64,000 nt of DNA from Aestuariibius insulae (GTDB taxonomy: Bacteria; Pseudomonadota; Alphaproteobacteria; Rhodobacterales; Rhodobacteraceae), in the NCBI RefSeq assembly GCF_040783535.2, contig NZ_JBFONW020000001.1, forward strand, positions 682,001 to 746,000. The letters run 5' to 3'. The notes beneath the pieces are model-generated. The model saw only the letters and a list, made by a program, of their open reading frames with translations. It did no database searches and was not told where the DNA came from. Below, piece after piece: positions 17,071-25,148 of the stretch (within the stretch, counting starts at the first letter, position 1; each line of letters opens with the position of its first letter). The translations under genes were made by a program, and so were the position numbers.

Positions 17071-18410
17071 GCCGCTTGCCTCCGCTGGGCCCAAGCCGGG
17101 ACCATGTCCCCATGTGCCGCGAGCAGATCGGTCACAAGGCTCCGGATCTGTCTCAAGTCCAGTTCGGCGGCCGTATGCGGATCCATGTAAGCGGCGTGAT
17201 AGAGATGCTCAGGGTTCTCCTCGAGCAGCGCGCGCACGGTCAGTTCATGCACGTTGATCTGGCTGCGCATAAGCGCGACAAGCTGCGGCGGAATATCGTC
17301 GATCAGCGTGGGCTGCGGCCCGTTTGCATCGATCAGCGTCGGCGTCTCGACAGCCGCCCCCATCGGCAGCTGAGGCAGCTGACCGCGATTGGGCAGGTTC
17401 CCGGTGATCGTCGTTGGCGTATCCGTGATCACCGCATTCATGATCTCGGCCGCAAATTCGTGGGATTTCTTGACCTCCACCTTCTCGGGGGTGCGGAAGT
17501 CGGCCGCTTGGCTGGTCCAACCCTCGGCCTGTTCAATACAGCGGGTCGGATATTCATCGAGCGGGATGCCGAATGTCTCGATCAGATCCTCCCGGCCTTC
17601 CTTAATGAACCACGGGACATATTCCGCCAGATGCTCCGAGCTTTCGGTGCAGAAATAGCCCAGATGATCCATCACCTCGTACCGCACCTTGTTTGGGCAC
17701 CTCGGCATTAAAAGCGGAGCTTTTGGAAGGCGGCCGCCCCGATAGCCCTCCATTAGGCGAGGGTAGAGCGACTGGCCTTGATGCTCGAGCTTCAAAAAGA
17801 ATGCGACATGGTTAATGCCTGCAACCCGGTGGCGAATCTCGTCCTTGGGCAGATCCAGATCATGTGCAATCTCCTCAACCGTATTCTGGACCGAATGGCA
17901 CAGACCGACCTGGTTCAGATGCGGATAGCGCTTCGCCAAAGCCCAGGTGTTGATTGCCATCGGATTCACATATTGCAGCATCAACGCATCCGGACAAAGT
18001 CGCGCCATATCCTCGGCCACGGCCCACAGATGCGGAACCGTCCTGAGCCCCCGCATGATCCCGCCCACGCCCAGCGTGTCGGCAATGGTCTGGCGTAGCC
18101 CATACTGTTTGGGGATCTCGAAATCGATGATAGTGGACGGTTTGTATCCGCCGATCTGAAACGCGGTAACGACGAAATCGGCGCCGTCCAGCGCGCAAGC
18201 GCGGTCCGTCGTGGCGGTGACCGTCGCGGGGGCATCCATCGCCTCGATCAACTTTTTCGCGACCAGCTCGCTTTCCTCGAGCCGCTTGGTATCGATATCC
18301 ATCAGAGCGAACTCGGCACTCTTGAGGGCATCGTAGTGAAGGGCATCGCCCACGATATTCTTCATAAAGATCGTGGATCCGGCGCCGATAAAGGCGATCT
18401 TGACGGTCAT
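17067..18410 (-). CDS. Alpha-galactosidase, glycoside hydrolase family 4
   Basis: A 447-residue NAD- and metal-dependent GH4 enzyme. KIAFIGAGSTIFMKNIVGD is the dinucleotide-binding start. YVNPMAINTWAL and the metal-binding cysteine/histidine in GLCHSVQNT are present, as is the later GINHVAFF. The absence of a signal peptide is normal for the family. It probably hydrolyses imported alpha-galactosides such as melibiose. Other GH4 specificities cannot be excluded from sequence alone, but the galactose genes around it support this one. Confidence 0.9.
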   Translation of the reverse strand: MTVKIAFIGAGSTIFMKNIVGDALHYDALKSAEFALMDIDTKRLEESELVAKKLIEAMDAPATVTATTDRACALDGADFVVTAFQIGGYKPSTIIDFEIPKQYGLRQTIADTLGVGGIMRGLRTVPHLWAVAEDMARLCPDALMLQYVNPMAINTWALAKRYPHLNQVGLCHSVQNTVEEIAHDLDLPKDEIRHRVAGINHVAFFLKLEHQGQSLYPRLMEGYRGGRLPKAPLLMPRCPNKVRYEVMDHLGYFCTESSEHLAEYVPWFIKEGREDLIETFGIPLDEYPTRCIEQAEGWTSQAADFRTPEKVEVKKSHEFAAEIMNAVITDTPTTITGNLPNRGQLPQLPMGAAVETPTLIDANGPQPTLIDDIPPQLVALMRSQINVHELTVRALLEENPEHLYHAAYMDPHTAAELDLRQIRSLVTDLLAAHGDMVPAWAQRRQAA

Positions 18411-19258
18411 TACTTGACAGCTCCGAGAGTGAGACCTGCGATGAAGTGTTTCTGCATCAGAAAGAACATCGCAACGGGGGGAAGGGCGGCAACGATGCTG
18501 CCCGCGCTCATCAGGTGATAGGCGGCGCGATACTGCGCATTGAAGGACGTGATCCCGGCGGTGACCGGCTGGCTTTCAGCACCTTGGGTCAGGACGACGG
18601 CCCAGAAATAATCGTTCCAGATAAAGGTGAAGATCAGGACGGCCAGCGCAGCGATGGCGGGCTTCATCAGCGGCAAGACAACGTACCAGAAAATCCGCCA
18701 TTCCGCGACACCCTCGACCCGCGCCGCCTCAATCAGTTCATAGGGCAAGGCACGGATGAAATTACGCATAAAGAGCGTGCAAAAGCCCGTCTGGAAGGCG
18801 ACATGGAAAAGGACGAGGCCGGTCTTGGTATTATAGAGCCCCAGATCCAGCGTCAGATCGCGAACCGGCACCATCAGGATCTGGAACGGCACAAAGTTGC
18901 CCGCTACGAACATAAAGAAGATCAGAAGATTGCCCCGGAATCGGTAAATCCCAAGCGCAAAGCCTGTCATCGCCGACAGAGCAACGGCCCCGATCACGGT
19001 CGGAATGGTAATCAGCAGCGAATTGAGCAGATAGCGCGGCATCTGGGATTCCAGAAAAACCTTGCCATAGTTCTCGAACCCCGCGAAGGCCGATGGCAGG
19101 CCCCAATAATTGGCTTGGGTGAAATCTACGGCGGGCTTTATCGAAAAGAGCGCCACCGCGATCAGCGGCAAAAGCCACATGATGAGCGCGAACGGCAAAA
19201 GCCCTTGATAGGTCAGCTGCCACGTGCGGGAGGTCTTTGCGATCGGGGTCGGAAACAT
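18410..19258 (-). CDS. Sugar ABC transporter permease (MalG type)
   Basis: A 282-residue CUT1 permease with about six transmembrane helices. The ATPase-contact loop is EAARVEGVAEWRIFWYVVLP. It shares one base with the following GH4 gene. The gene is separated from its partner permease by a MmcQ-like gene and a 189-bp gap that holds a direct repeat, which is unusual for this transporter type. It should work with the permease at 19804, the binding protein at 20846 and the ATPase at 23034. Confidence 0.93.
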   Translation of the reverse strand: MFPTPIAKTSRTWQLTYQGLLPFALIMWLLPLIAVALFSIKPAVDFTQANYWGLPSAFAGFENYGKVFLESQMPRYLLNSLLITIPTVIGAVALSAMTGFALGIYRFRGNLLIFFMFVAGNFVPFQILMVPVRDLTLDLGLYNTKTGLVLFHVAFQTGFCTLFMRNFIRALPYELIEAARVEGVAEWRIFWYVVLPLMKPAIAALAVLIFTFIWNDYFWAVVLTQGAESQPVTAGITSFNAQYRAAYHLMSAGSIVAALPPVAMFFLMQKHFIAGLTLGAVK

Positions 19259-19348
19259 CTCAGACGGTCCTCCCGGCGGCTGCGGCAGGATCTTGCATAT
19301 TTATGACAAGATGAAGAGGGAGCGGAGCGCCCTTGATCCGGACATTGC

Positions 19349-19397
19349 GCGTTAAGGTTAATGCGGGCCTTGGTGAGCGCGGCGTTAAGGTTAATGC
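19349..19397. repeat. Direct repeat of GCGTTAAGGTTAATGC, two copies
   Basis: Exact 16-bp copies lie at 19349-19364 and 19382-19397, 33 bp apart or about three helical turns. They sit in the 189-bp gap upstream of the MalG-type permease. On the minus strand they read TTAACCTTAA, similar to the half-sites used by the alphaproteobacterial cell-cycle regulator CtrA but without its seven-base spacing. Binding by any protein is speculation. Confidence 0.6.
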
Positions 19398-19447
19398 TTG
19401 ATCGGACCAGCGAATGCGGGGGGGCATGTGGGGCTTAGGAAGGCGGG

Positions 19448-19807
19448 TCATGCTGTGTCCCCCGCCACCGCGACCGTCTCGCGGGTCCGTTTGGGAAGGC
19501 TCTTGAACACGATGTCATAGCTCGTTCGAAGGCGAAGATGCGCTTCCTCGGGGTCCGTGTCCGCAAACGGAAGGCGGATCCAAGAGCGGTGAAAATAGGG
19601 CGCCTTGATCGCAGCCCCGGCCTCGATCAGCATCTCTGCGGTCTCGACGCTATCCGTTTTGACCGACACGCCTTCCATATCCGCCTCGCCGCCGAAACAG
19701 ACGAACATCTTGCCGCCAACCTTCCAGCTCATTAGCTCTGGCGGATGCGCAAACGTCGCACCGGCAAACCGGGCGCAGAGGCGGTCGATCTCGTCCCGGC
19801 TGATCAT
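19448..19807 (-). CDS. MmcQ/YjbR-family protein
   Basis: A 119-residue MmcQ/YjbR-like protein. ELMSWKVGGKMFVCFGGEAD and the C-terminal LRLRTSYDIVFKSLPK fit the family fold. The start at 19807 overlaps the stop of the upstream permease by four bases (ATGA), so it is cotranslated with a transporter although the family is not known for transport. An upstream in-frame extension overlaps the permease and is rejected. Function unknown. Confidence 0.82.
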   Translation of the reverse strand: MISRDEIDRLCARFAGATFAHPPELMSWKVGGKMFVCFGGEADMEGVSVKTDSVETAEMLIEAGAAIKAPYFHRSWIRLPFADTDPEEAHLRLRTSYDIVFKSLPKRTRETVAVAGDTA

Positions 19808-20733
19808 CGGCCGCGCTCCTCGCGCCACATCGACCAGAGGAAGTAGGCGATGAACAGCAACATGATGAGGAAAAGGACGACGGCAATCGCCGCGCCATAG
19901 CCCATCCGGAAACCGTATTCCGATAGCGCTTTCTCGAACATGTAGAAGGACAGGACCCGGGTCGAGCCAAAGGGTCCTCCATTCGTCATGATCGAGATCA
20001 GATCGAAACTGCGGAGCGCGCCGATGATCGTCACGACAAAGGCGATGAAAGTGGCGGGCTTGAGCTGCGGAATGATGACGTACCACAGCATCCGCCATCC
20101 CTTTGCGCCATCAAGACGCGCAGCCTCGACCTGCTCGGGATCCACGGCATTGAGGCCCGTCAGGTAGAGGATCATGCAATAGGCCGTCTGAGGCCAAAGA
20201 CCGGCGGCAATGATGCCGTAAGTGGCCAGCGTTGGATCGCCGAGAACGGCAATGGGGCCCGCTCCGAACCAGCCGAGGATCGTGTTCAGAAGACCGAAGG
20301 TTGGATCGTAAAACCAGGTGAAAACAAGGCCGACCACGACTTGGGAGATCACGAATGGAAAGAAGAAAAGCGATTTGTAAAGCCGGATACCGGTGACGGT
20401 CTGGTTGAGGAAAAGCGCGATGAAGAGCCCGGCGGGAATGGCCAGCAGGTAGAGCAGCAACCATTTGAGATTGTTCCAGAGCGAGGTCTCGAAAGCGCGG
20501 TCGGTGGCCAGTTCCTGATAATTGCGCAGGCCGACATATTCGGCCTCGCCCAGCCCGTCCCACCGATAGAGCGACAGGTTGAAGCTCTGAAAGACAGGGA
20601 AGATCACGTAGAAGAGAAAGAACAGGATCCCTGGCGCCAGAAAGAGCCAGGGCGTCACGCGAATCTCGTTGCGCTTGTACCAGCCGCGCGGCGGAACATA
20701 GCGGTCTGTCGGTACGGCAGGGGAGACGGTCAT
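19804..20733 (-). CDS. Sugar ABC transporter permease (MalF type)
   Basis: A 309-residue CUT1 permease. A cytoplasmic N-terminus is followed by about six transmembrane helices. The ATPase-contact motif is EAARLDGAKGWRMLWYVIIP. It lies downstream of the binding-protein gene, from which it is separated by a GC hairpin and two TTCTAGAA palindromes. These may set its expression below that of the binding protein. Confidence 0.93.
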   Translation of the reverse strand: MTVSPAVPTDRYVPPRGWYKRNEIRVTPWLFLAPGILFFLFYVIFPVFQSFNLSLYRWDGLGEAEYVGLRNYQELATDRAFETSLWNNLKWLLLYLLAIPAGLFIALFLNQTVTGIRLYKSLFFFPFVISQVVVGLVFTWFYDPTFGLLNTILGWFGAGPIAVLGDPTLATYGIIAAGLWPQTAYCMILYLTGLNAVDPEQVEAARLDGAKGWRMLWYVIIPQLKPATFIAFVVTIIGALRSFDLISIMTNGGPFGSTRVLSFYMFEKALSEYGFRMGYGAAIAVVLFLIMLLFIAYFLWSMWREERGR

Positions 20734-20760
20734 GGGGCGGCTCCGGTTTCTGTCAAGGGC

Positions 20761-20810
20761 CAGATTTTTCTAGAAAAATCTGCGAAGGCAAAATCTTCTA
20801 GAAGATTTTG
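20761..20810. repeat. Pair of 22-bp TTCTAGAA-core palindromes (copies A and B)
   Basis: Two perfect 22-bp palindromes lie at 20761-20782 and 20789-20810, separated by 6 bp. Half-sites read CAGATTTTTCT and CAAAATCTTCT, each followed by its own reverse complement. They belong to a family of nine copies in this window. Here they lie between the binding-protein and MalF-type permease genes of the galactoside operon. Confidence 0.93.
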
Positions 20811-20812
20811 GC

Positions 20813-20838
20813 GCCACGGCACCCGAAGGCACCGTGGC
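20813..20838 (-). terminator. GC-rich hairpin after the binding-protein gene
   Basis: GCCACGG and CCGTGGC arms extend through two G-U pairs and two C-G pairs to a UUCG tetraloop on the minus-strand transcript, giving an 11-bp stem. It starts eight bases after the solute-binding-protein stop codon. There is no T-run, so it is more likely an RNA-stabilising or attenuating structure than a full terminator. Confidence 0.65.
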
Positions 20839-20845
20839 AAGGCGA

Positions 20846-22102
20846 TCAGTAGATTCGCTGGCGCGCCTGTTCGAGGCGCCCGAGGATATCGTCGAGATTG
20901 TCGGGAAAGACCATGAACTCCTGAAAGCCTTCCATCGCGATCGAGGCCATCTCGGCTGGTGCATCCCGATCGAAGAACTGCGCGACACCGCCAGGCGAAT
21001 TCGACGACAGCATCTCGAAGCCCTGCTGCAGCATCTCGTCATCATCCACCGATGATGCGGCATTCACCGGAAGCTGACCCAGAGCGTCTCCGCCATTGAT
21101 GATCGTCTGGTTTTCAGCCGAGACGACGAAGCGCAGAAACTCGCGGGCATTCTCCTTGTTCTCGGCATTGGCCGGGATATGGAAGGTATCGGTCGGTGCA
21201 TCCTCCGACATCTCCACCTCCGAGTTGATCTGCACGAACTGGTAGAAGTCGATCTGATCGTCTCCCAGACCCGCCTCGCGCAAAGGCGCAACGGCGAAGT
21301 TGCCCATCAGGTAGGCCGTCGCCTCGCCGTTGACCATGAAGGGCAGGGCCTCCTGCCAGCTATAGGTCTGGTGGTTGTCGATGAAGGCGCCCATATCGAT
21401 CAGCTCGCGCCAGTTGGCGAAGGTCTGGCGAACGCGGTCATCGGTCCACTCCACCTCGCCTTGCGTCAGATCCATGTGGAAGTCGAACCCGTTGGTGCGC
21501 ATGTTCAGGTAGTCGAACCAGCCGCCGGCGGTCCACAGGAACTTGGTGCCGATCGTGTAGCATTTGCGGCCCGAGTCGATGATCGCCTGGCAGTTGGCTT
21601 TCTCTTCCTCCCAAGTGGTCGGCTCTTCGAGGCCCAGCTCGTTGAAGATATCCTCGCGGTAATAGACGCCCCACTGGTAGTAGGTGTACGGCACGCCCCA
21701 CTGCTTGTCGTCGATCGTCATCGCGCCCTTGGTGGAGGCGAGATTCTCGGCGATCTCGGGCTCTTCCCACAGGTCAGACACATCCTCGAAGAGACCCGCA
21801 TCGACGTAGGGACGCATCCGGTTGGCCGCGTACCAAGTCGCCACGTCGGGCGCGTTGGCCGTCAGGAAGTTGCGGATCTGCGTCTTGTAGGCCTCGCGAT
21901 CGATGATCGTGGTCTCGATGTTCAGATCGGGATGCATCTCCTGAAAGCGGCCGATCATCTCTTCCATCGTCGCGCGGGGCGCGGGGTTCGATGTGTCGAG
22001 GAAGATCGTAAGATCGCCGGTGAGCGGTTCGGAATGGCCTGCCGCGAAGGCGGACGAGCCCATCAGCACGGCCAGCGCCGCACCCTTGAGAATGGATGAC
22101 AT
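20846..22102 (-). CDS. Sugar ABC transporter solute-binding protein
   Basis: A 418-residue periplasmic CUT1 binding protein. The signal peptide MSSILKGAALAVLMGSSAFA probably ends before AGHSEP. LTIFLDTSNPAPRATMEEMI and the aromatic-rich region near YTYYQWGVYYREDIF are typical. The start at 22102 follows GGGAGGA; the longer reading upstream would run through the operator region. It is first in the galactoside operon and is probably controlled by the divergent IclR protein. Substrate (a galactoside) is inferred from the enzymes. Confidence 0.93.
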   Translation of the reverse strand: MSSILKGAALAVLMGSSAFAAGHSEPLTGDLTIFLDTSNPAPRATMEEMIGRFQEMHPDLNIETTIIDREAYKTQIRNFLTANAPDVATWYAANRMRPYVDAGLFEDVSDLWEEPEIAENLASTKGAMTIDDKQWGVPYTYYQWGVYYREDIFNELGLEEPTTWEEEKANCQAIIDSGRKCYTIGTKFLWTAGGWFDYLNMRTNGFDFHMDLTQGEVEWTDDRVRQTFANWRELIDMGAFIDNHQTYSWQEALPFMVNGEATAYLMGNFAVAPLREAGLGDDQIDFYQFVQINSEVEMSEDAPTDTFHIPANAENKENAREFLRFVVSAENQTIINGGDALGQLPVNAASSVDDDEMLQQGFEMLSSNSPGGVAQFFDRDAPAEMASIAMEGFQEFMVFPDNLDDILGRLEQARQRIY

Positions 22103-22127
22103 TGGTTCCTCCCTTTGCATCCCATTC

Positions 22128-22146
22128 AGTTCCATTATTCGGAACT
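22128..22146. promoter_or_regulatory. IclR-type operator candidate
   Basis: A perfect inverted repeat AGTTCC-N7-GGAACT. The size and GTTCC/GGAAC arms fit operators of IclR-family regulators. It lies just downstream of the predicted start point of the binding-protein promoter, where a bound repressor would block transcription. Assignment to the adjacent IclR gene is inferred. Confidence 0.6.
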
Positions 22147-22163
22147 TGGTTTTGGATATTGAA

Positions 22164-22193
22164 ATGACACCCCGACTCACCCATGCTTGTCAA
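22164..22193 (-). promoter_or_regulatory. Promoter of the galactoside operon
   Basis: On the minus strand TTGACA (22188-22193) and TGTCAT (22164-22169) are separated by 18 bp. Transcription would start near 22157, upstream of the operator and of the binding-protein start codon. Confidence 0.5.
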
Positions 22194-22230
22194 CAGGTGG
22201 CGGGCGAAGACCCGACCCCAGGGAGGACAA

Positions 22231-23028
22231 ATGACCGGACGCGGGGACGGGACCGTCGGAAAGGCCCTTGGCGTGCTCGACCAGGTGGCGGGCTTCGGTC
22301 GTCCGGTGCGCTTTTCCGAATTGCTCGAGGCATCTGATCTGCCCAAGGCGACGCTCTACCGGCTGCTGCAGACGCTCACCAATCAGGAGATGCTGATCTA
22401 CGAGCCAGACCGGGGCGTCTACAGTCCCGGGATCCGGCTGGTGCGGCTGGCCCATGCGGCCTGGGCGCAATCTTCACTCGCGCCCATCGCACGGCCGCAT
22501 CTGGAGGCGCTAAGCCGCGAGGTCGGCGAGACGGTGCATTTGGCGCAACTCGACGGGGGGCATGTCCTTTATGTCGACAAGCGCAATGCGGCCGAGCCGG
22601 TTGAAATGTATTCGCAATCGGGCAAAGTGGGGCCGGCCTATTGCACCGGTGTGGGCAAGGCGATGCTGGCCCATCTGCCGGAGCCCGATCTGGCGCGGGT
22701 GCTGCCCCAGCAAAGCTTTCACCGCTTCACAGGGGCGACGCTGGCGGACGAAGATGCGTTGCGGTCGGAACTGGCGGAAATCCGGCGTCATGGCTACGGC
22801 TTTGACCGCGAAGAACACGAGCCCGGGATCATCTGTGTCGCGGTGCCGATCCTGACGCCGCGCGGGCGGCTTCTGGGCGCGCTTTCGGTGACGGGCACGA
22901 CCGCGCGGACCAGACTGGCGGCGCTCGAAGGATATGTGCCGCGCATCAAGGCGGCGGCAAAGGCGATCTCGGAAGAGGCGCAGCACTGGCGGTTTCCGGA
23001 CCGCCCGGTGGAGGCGAAAGGGAGGTAA
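22231..23028 (+). CDS. IclR-family transcriptional regulator
   Basis: A 265-residue IclR regulator. The N-terminal winged helix covers about residues 5-70 (VRFSELLEASDLPKATLYRL). The C-terminal effector domain includes AYCTGVGKAMLAHLP and EHEPGIICVAVPI. The start at 22231 follows GGGAGGA. It is divergent from the galactoside operon and is followed six bases later by the transporter ATPase gene. A sugar or sugar-acid effector is likely but cannot be named. Confidence 0.93.
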   Translation: MTGRGDGTVGKALGVLDQVAGFGRPVRFSELLEASDLPKATLYRLLQTLTNQEMLIYEPDRGVYSPGIRLVRLAHAAWAQSSLAPIARPHLEALSREVGETVHLAQLDGGHVLYVDKRNAAEPVEMYSQSGKVGPAYCTGVGKAMLAHLPEPDLARVLPQQSFHRFTGATLADEDALRSELAEIRRHGYGFDREEHEPGIICVAVPILTPRGRLLGALSVTGTTARTRLAALEGYVPRIKAAAKAISEEAQHWRFPDRPVEAKGR

Positions 23029-23033
23029 AGACC

Positions 23034-24092
23034 ATGTCGGGTGTCGTTCTAGGCGATGTGATCAAGAAATACGGGGAAACGCAGGTGATCCATGGGATCG
23101 ATCTTCAGATCGACCACGGGGAGTTCTGCGTCTTCGTCGGCCCGTCAGGGTGCGGCAAGTCCACGCTTTTGCGGATGGTCGCAGGGCTGGAAGAAACAAC
23201 GGACGGACAGATCCACATCGGCGACCGGGACGTGACCCGCATGGATCCGTCCGAGCGCGGCGTGGCCATGGTGTTCCAGACATACGCGCTCTATCCGCAT
23301 ATGACGGTCGAGCAGAATATGGGCTTCGGGCTCAAGATGAACGGCCATCCCAAGGCCGAGATCGACAGCAAGGTGTCTGAGGCGAGCCGGATCCTCAAGC
23401 TCGACGAGTATCTCAAGCGCAAGCCCGCCGCCCTTTCTGGCGGTCAGCGGCAAAGGGTGTCGATCGGGCGCGCCATCGTGCGCGGCCCTGAAGTGTTTCT
23501 CTTCGACGAGCCGCTGTCGAACCTCGACGCGGAACTGCGCGTCGAGATGCGGGTCGAGATCGCGCGCCTGCATAAGGAAATCGGCGCGACGATGATTTAC
23601 GTCACCCACGATCAAGTCGAGGCGATGACGCTGGCCGACAAGATCGTCGTCCTCCGCGCGGGCCGGATCGAACAGGTGGGCGCGCCGATGGATCTTTACC
23701 GCGATCCGGACAACAAATTCGTCGGCGGCTTTATCGGATCGCCCGCCATGAACTTTCTGCGCGGAGAGCTTTATGACGGCGCAGTCCATACGCCGGGTCT
23801 CGCGGCGCCGGTTCCATTCAGCTTCGCGGCCGCCGACAGCCGCCGGGCGGTCGATCTGGGGCTGCGGCCCGAACATCTTGGCGTCGATCGCGCAGGAGAC
23901 AGCCACCGCGTCGATCTTGCTGAAAGCTTGGGCGGGGTCTCCTATGTCCATCTGATAGGACAGAGCGGCGAGAAGATCGTCGTCGAAGAGCGGGGCGACA
24001 TCCGTTCCAAAGAAGGCGAGATGGTCGGCCTCACGGTCGATCCCGAACAGGCCTATCTCTTCGATGCCGAAACCGGCCACCGGATCCGCTAG
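23034..24092 (+). CDS. Sugar ABC transporter ATP-binding protein (UgpC/MsmK type)
   Basis: A 352-residue CUT1 ATPase. Walker A is GPSGCGKST, the signature LSGGQRQR, and Walker B leads into FLFDEPLSNLD. A C-terminal TOBE/regulatory domain of about 110 residues follows. It should energise the two permeases encoded on the other strand. Two TTCTAGAA palindromes follow the stop codon. Confidence 0.94.
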   Translation: MSGVVLGDVIKKYGETQVIHGIDLQIDHGEFCVFVGPSGCGKSTLLRMVAGLEETTDGQIHIGDRDVTRMDPSERGVAMVFQTYALYPHMTVEQNMGFGLKMNGHPKAEIDSKVSEASRILKLDEYLKRKPAALSGGQRQRVSIGRAIVRGPEVFLFDEPLSNLDAELRVEMRVEIARLHKEIGATMIYVTHDQVEAMTLADKIVVLRAGRIEQVGAPMDLYRDPDNKFVGGFIGSPAMNFLRGELYDGAVHTPGLAAPVPFSFAAADSRRAVDLGLRPEHLGVDRAGDSHRVDLAESLGGVSYVHLIGQSGEKIVVEERGDIRSKEGEMVGLTVDPEQAYLFDAETGHRIR

Positions 24093-24096
24093 GTGC

Positions 24097-24145
24097 CAAA
24101 ATCTTCTAGAAGATTTTGAAAGTCAGAATTTTCTAGAAAATTCTG
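24097..24145. repeat. Pair of 22-bp TTCTAGAA-core palindromes (copies C and D)
   Basis: Perfect palindromes lie at 24097-24118 (half-site CAAAATCTTCT, identical to copy B) and 24124-24145 (half-site CAGAATTTTCT), separated by 5 bp. They lie between the ATPase stop codon and the stop codon of the convergent NTF2-like gene, where they may end or protect both transcripts. Confidence 0.93.
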
Positions 24146-24160
24146 CCCCCCGCGGTGATG

Positions 24161-25147
24161 TTAGCGCAGGGCCTCCGACCGTTCGATGAGGTTGATACCC
24201 ATCTGATCGAACAGCTCCCCGTAATCGAGCAGTACCCAGTTTTCGGCGATCCGGCCCGATGCCGTCCGGTAGAAATCCATCACGCGCAGGGTCAGCGATT
24301 TTCCTGTCGCGGGCACGCCAAGATAATCCCCTCGATGGGTCATTGTCATCGACGGCCAGCCCGAAACGGCGGCATAGGCGCCATCGCCGATCCGGCAATA
24401 GTGATTGCCGCCCTTACGGTCTGGAAAGGCGGTCAGAAACGCCTCGCGATGGTCCTTCACGAAGCCGTCCCAGAGATAGCTCGATCCGATCCCGCCGGGC
24501 CCGTACCACATCATGTCATTCGCCCAGGTCCCATGCTCTCCGGTCTGTTCGGGCGAGGTCATCGTCCGGGGATCGAAGACATGAAGGCTGGCCAGCATCC
24601 GCTCGACCAGCGTGAGCGAGGCCGCGCCGCCCGCCGGATCGGGGCAAAGCCCGTCCTGCGTGGCAGGGGCCGGGAAAGTTATCTCGTTCCCGAGCGAGGG
24701 AAGGGGCGCGCGGCCGATCTGGCGCATCAGATCGGGCAGATCGAAGATGATGCGGGCCTTGATGATCTGGCCGTCTTCGATCCGGAAGAACTCTCCGGCG
24801 CGAAGGAAGGAAAGCTTGTGCGACGGAGAGATCCCCCAGAGAGGCGCGTCGAAATTGCCGACATAATGGGTCACCGCCGTGCACCAGAAGCCACCTTCGG
24901 ATCGGATATTCTCGCCTCCGATAAACATCAGATCCCGGCGGTGGAGCCCGGTAAAGGCCGCCTGTAACGGGGCGACAAACTGCTCAATGATCTTGCCCTG
25001 GCCTGTGGTCTGCGGCAGGGGCCACGCGAGATCGAAAACAGCATCGGCCGCAATTACATCCGCCTGCTCCGGGTCCTTGAACAGGGCATCCAGACCCGAC
25101 CGGATCTCCTCGCGCAGACCGGAGCTCGGCAGGTGGATATCAAGCAT
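24161..25147 (-). CDS. NTF2/SnoaL-like protein, tandem paralogue 2
   Basis: A 328-residue protein that appears to contain two NTF2/SnoaL-like folds. The second half includes HRGDYLGVPATGKSLTLRVMDFYR followed by RIAENWVLLDYGELFDQMG, a very typical SnoaL ending. Such proteins bind or isomerise small hydrophobic ligands. It follows a second long NTF2-like gene by one base and is last in the soe transcription unit. Substrate unknown. Confidence 0.8.
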   Translation of the reverse strand: MLDIHLPSSGLREEIRSGLDALFKDPEQADVIAADAVFDLAWPLPQTTGQGKIIEQFVAPLQAAFTGLHRRDLMFIGGENIRSEGGFWCTAVTHYVGNFDAPLWGISPSHKLSFLRAGEFFRIEDGQIIKARIIFDLPDLMRQIGRAPLPSLGNEITFPAPATQDGLCPDPAGGAASLTLVERMLASLHVFDPRTMTSPEQTGEHGTWANDMMWYGPGGIGSSYLWDGFVKDHREAFLTAFPDRKGGNHYCRIGDGAYAAVSGWPSMTMTHRGDYLGVPATGKSLTLRVMDFYRTASGRIAENWVLLDYGELFDQMGINLIERSEALR

Positions 25148-25148
25148 A

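Noticed and set aside
19808..20098. N-terminal extension of the MmcQ-like gene
   Set aside because: It overlaps the permease out of frame; the ATGA junction at 19807 fits the family start.
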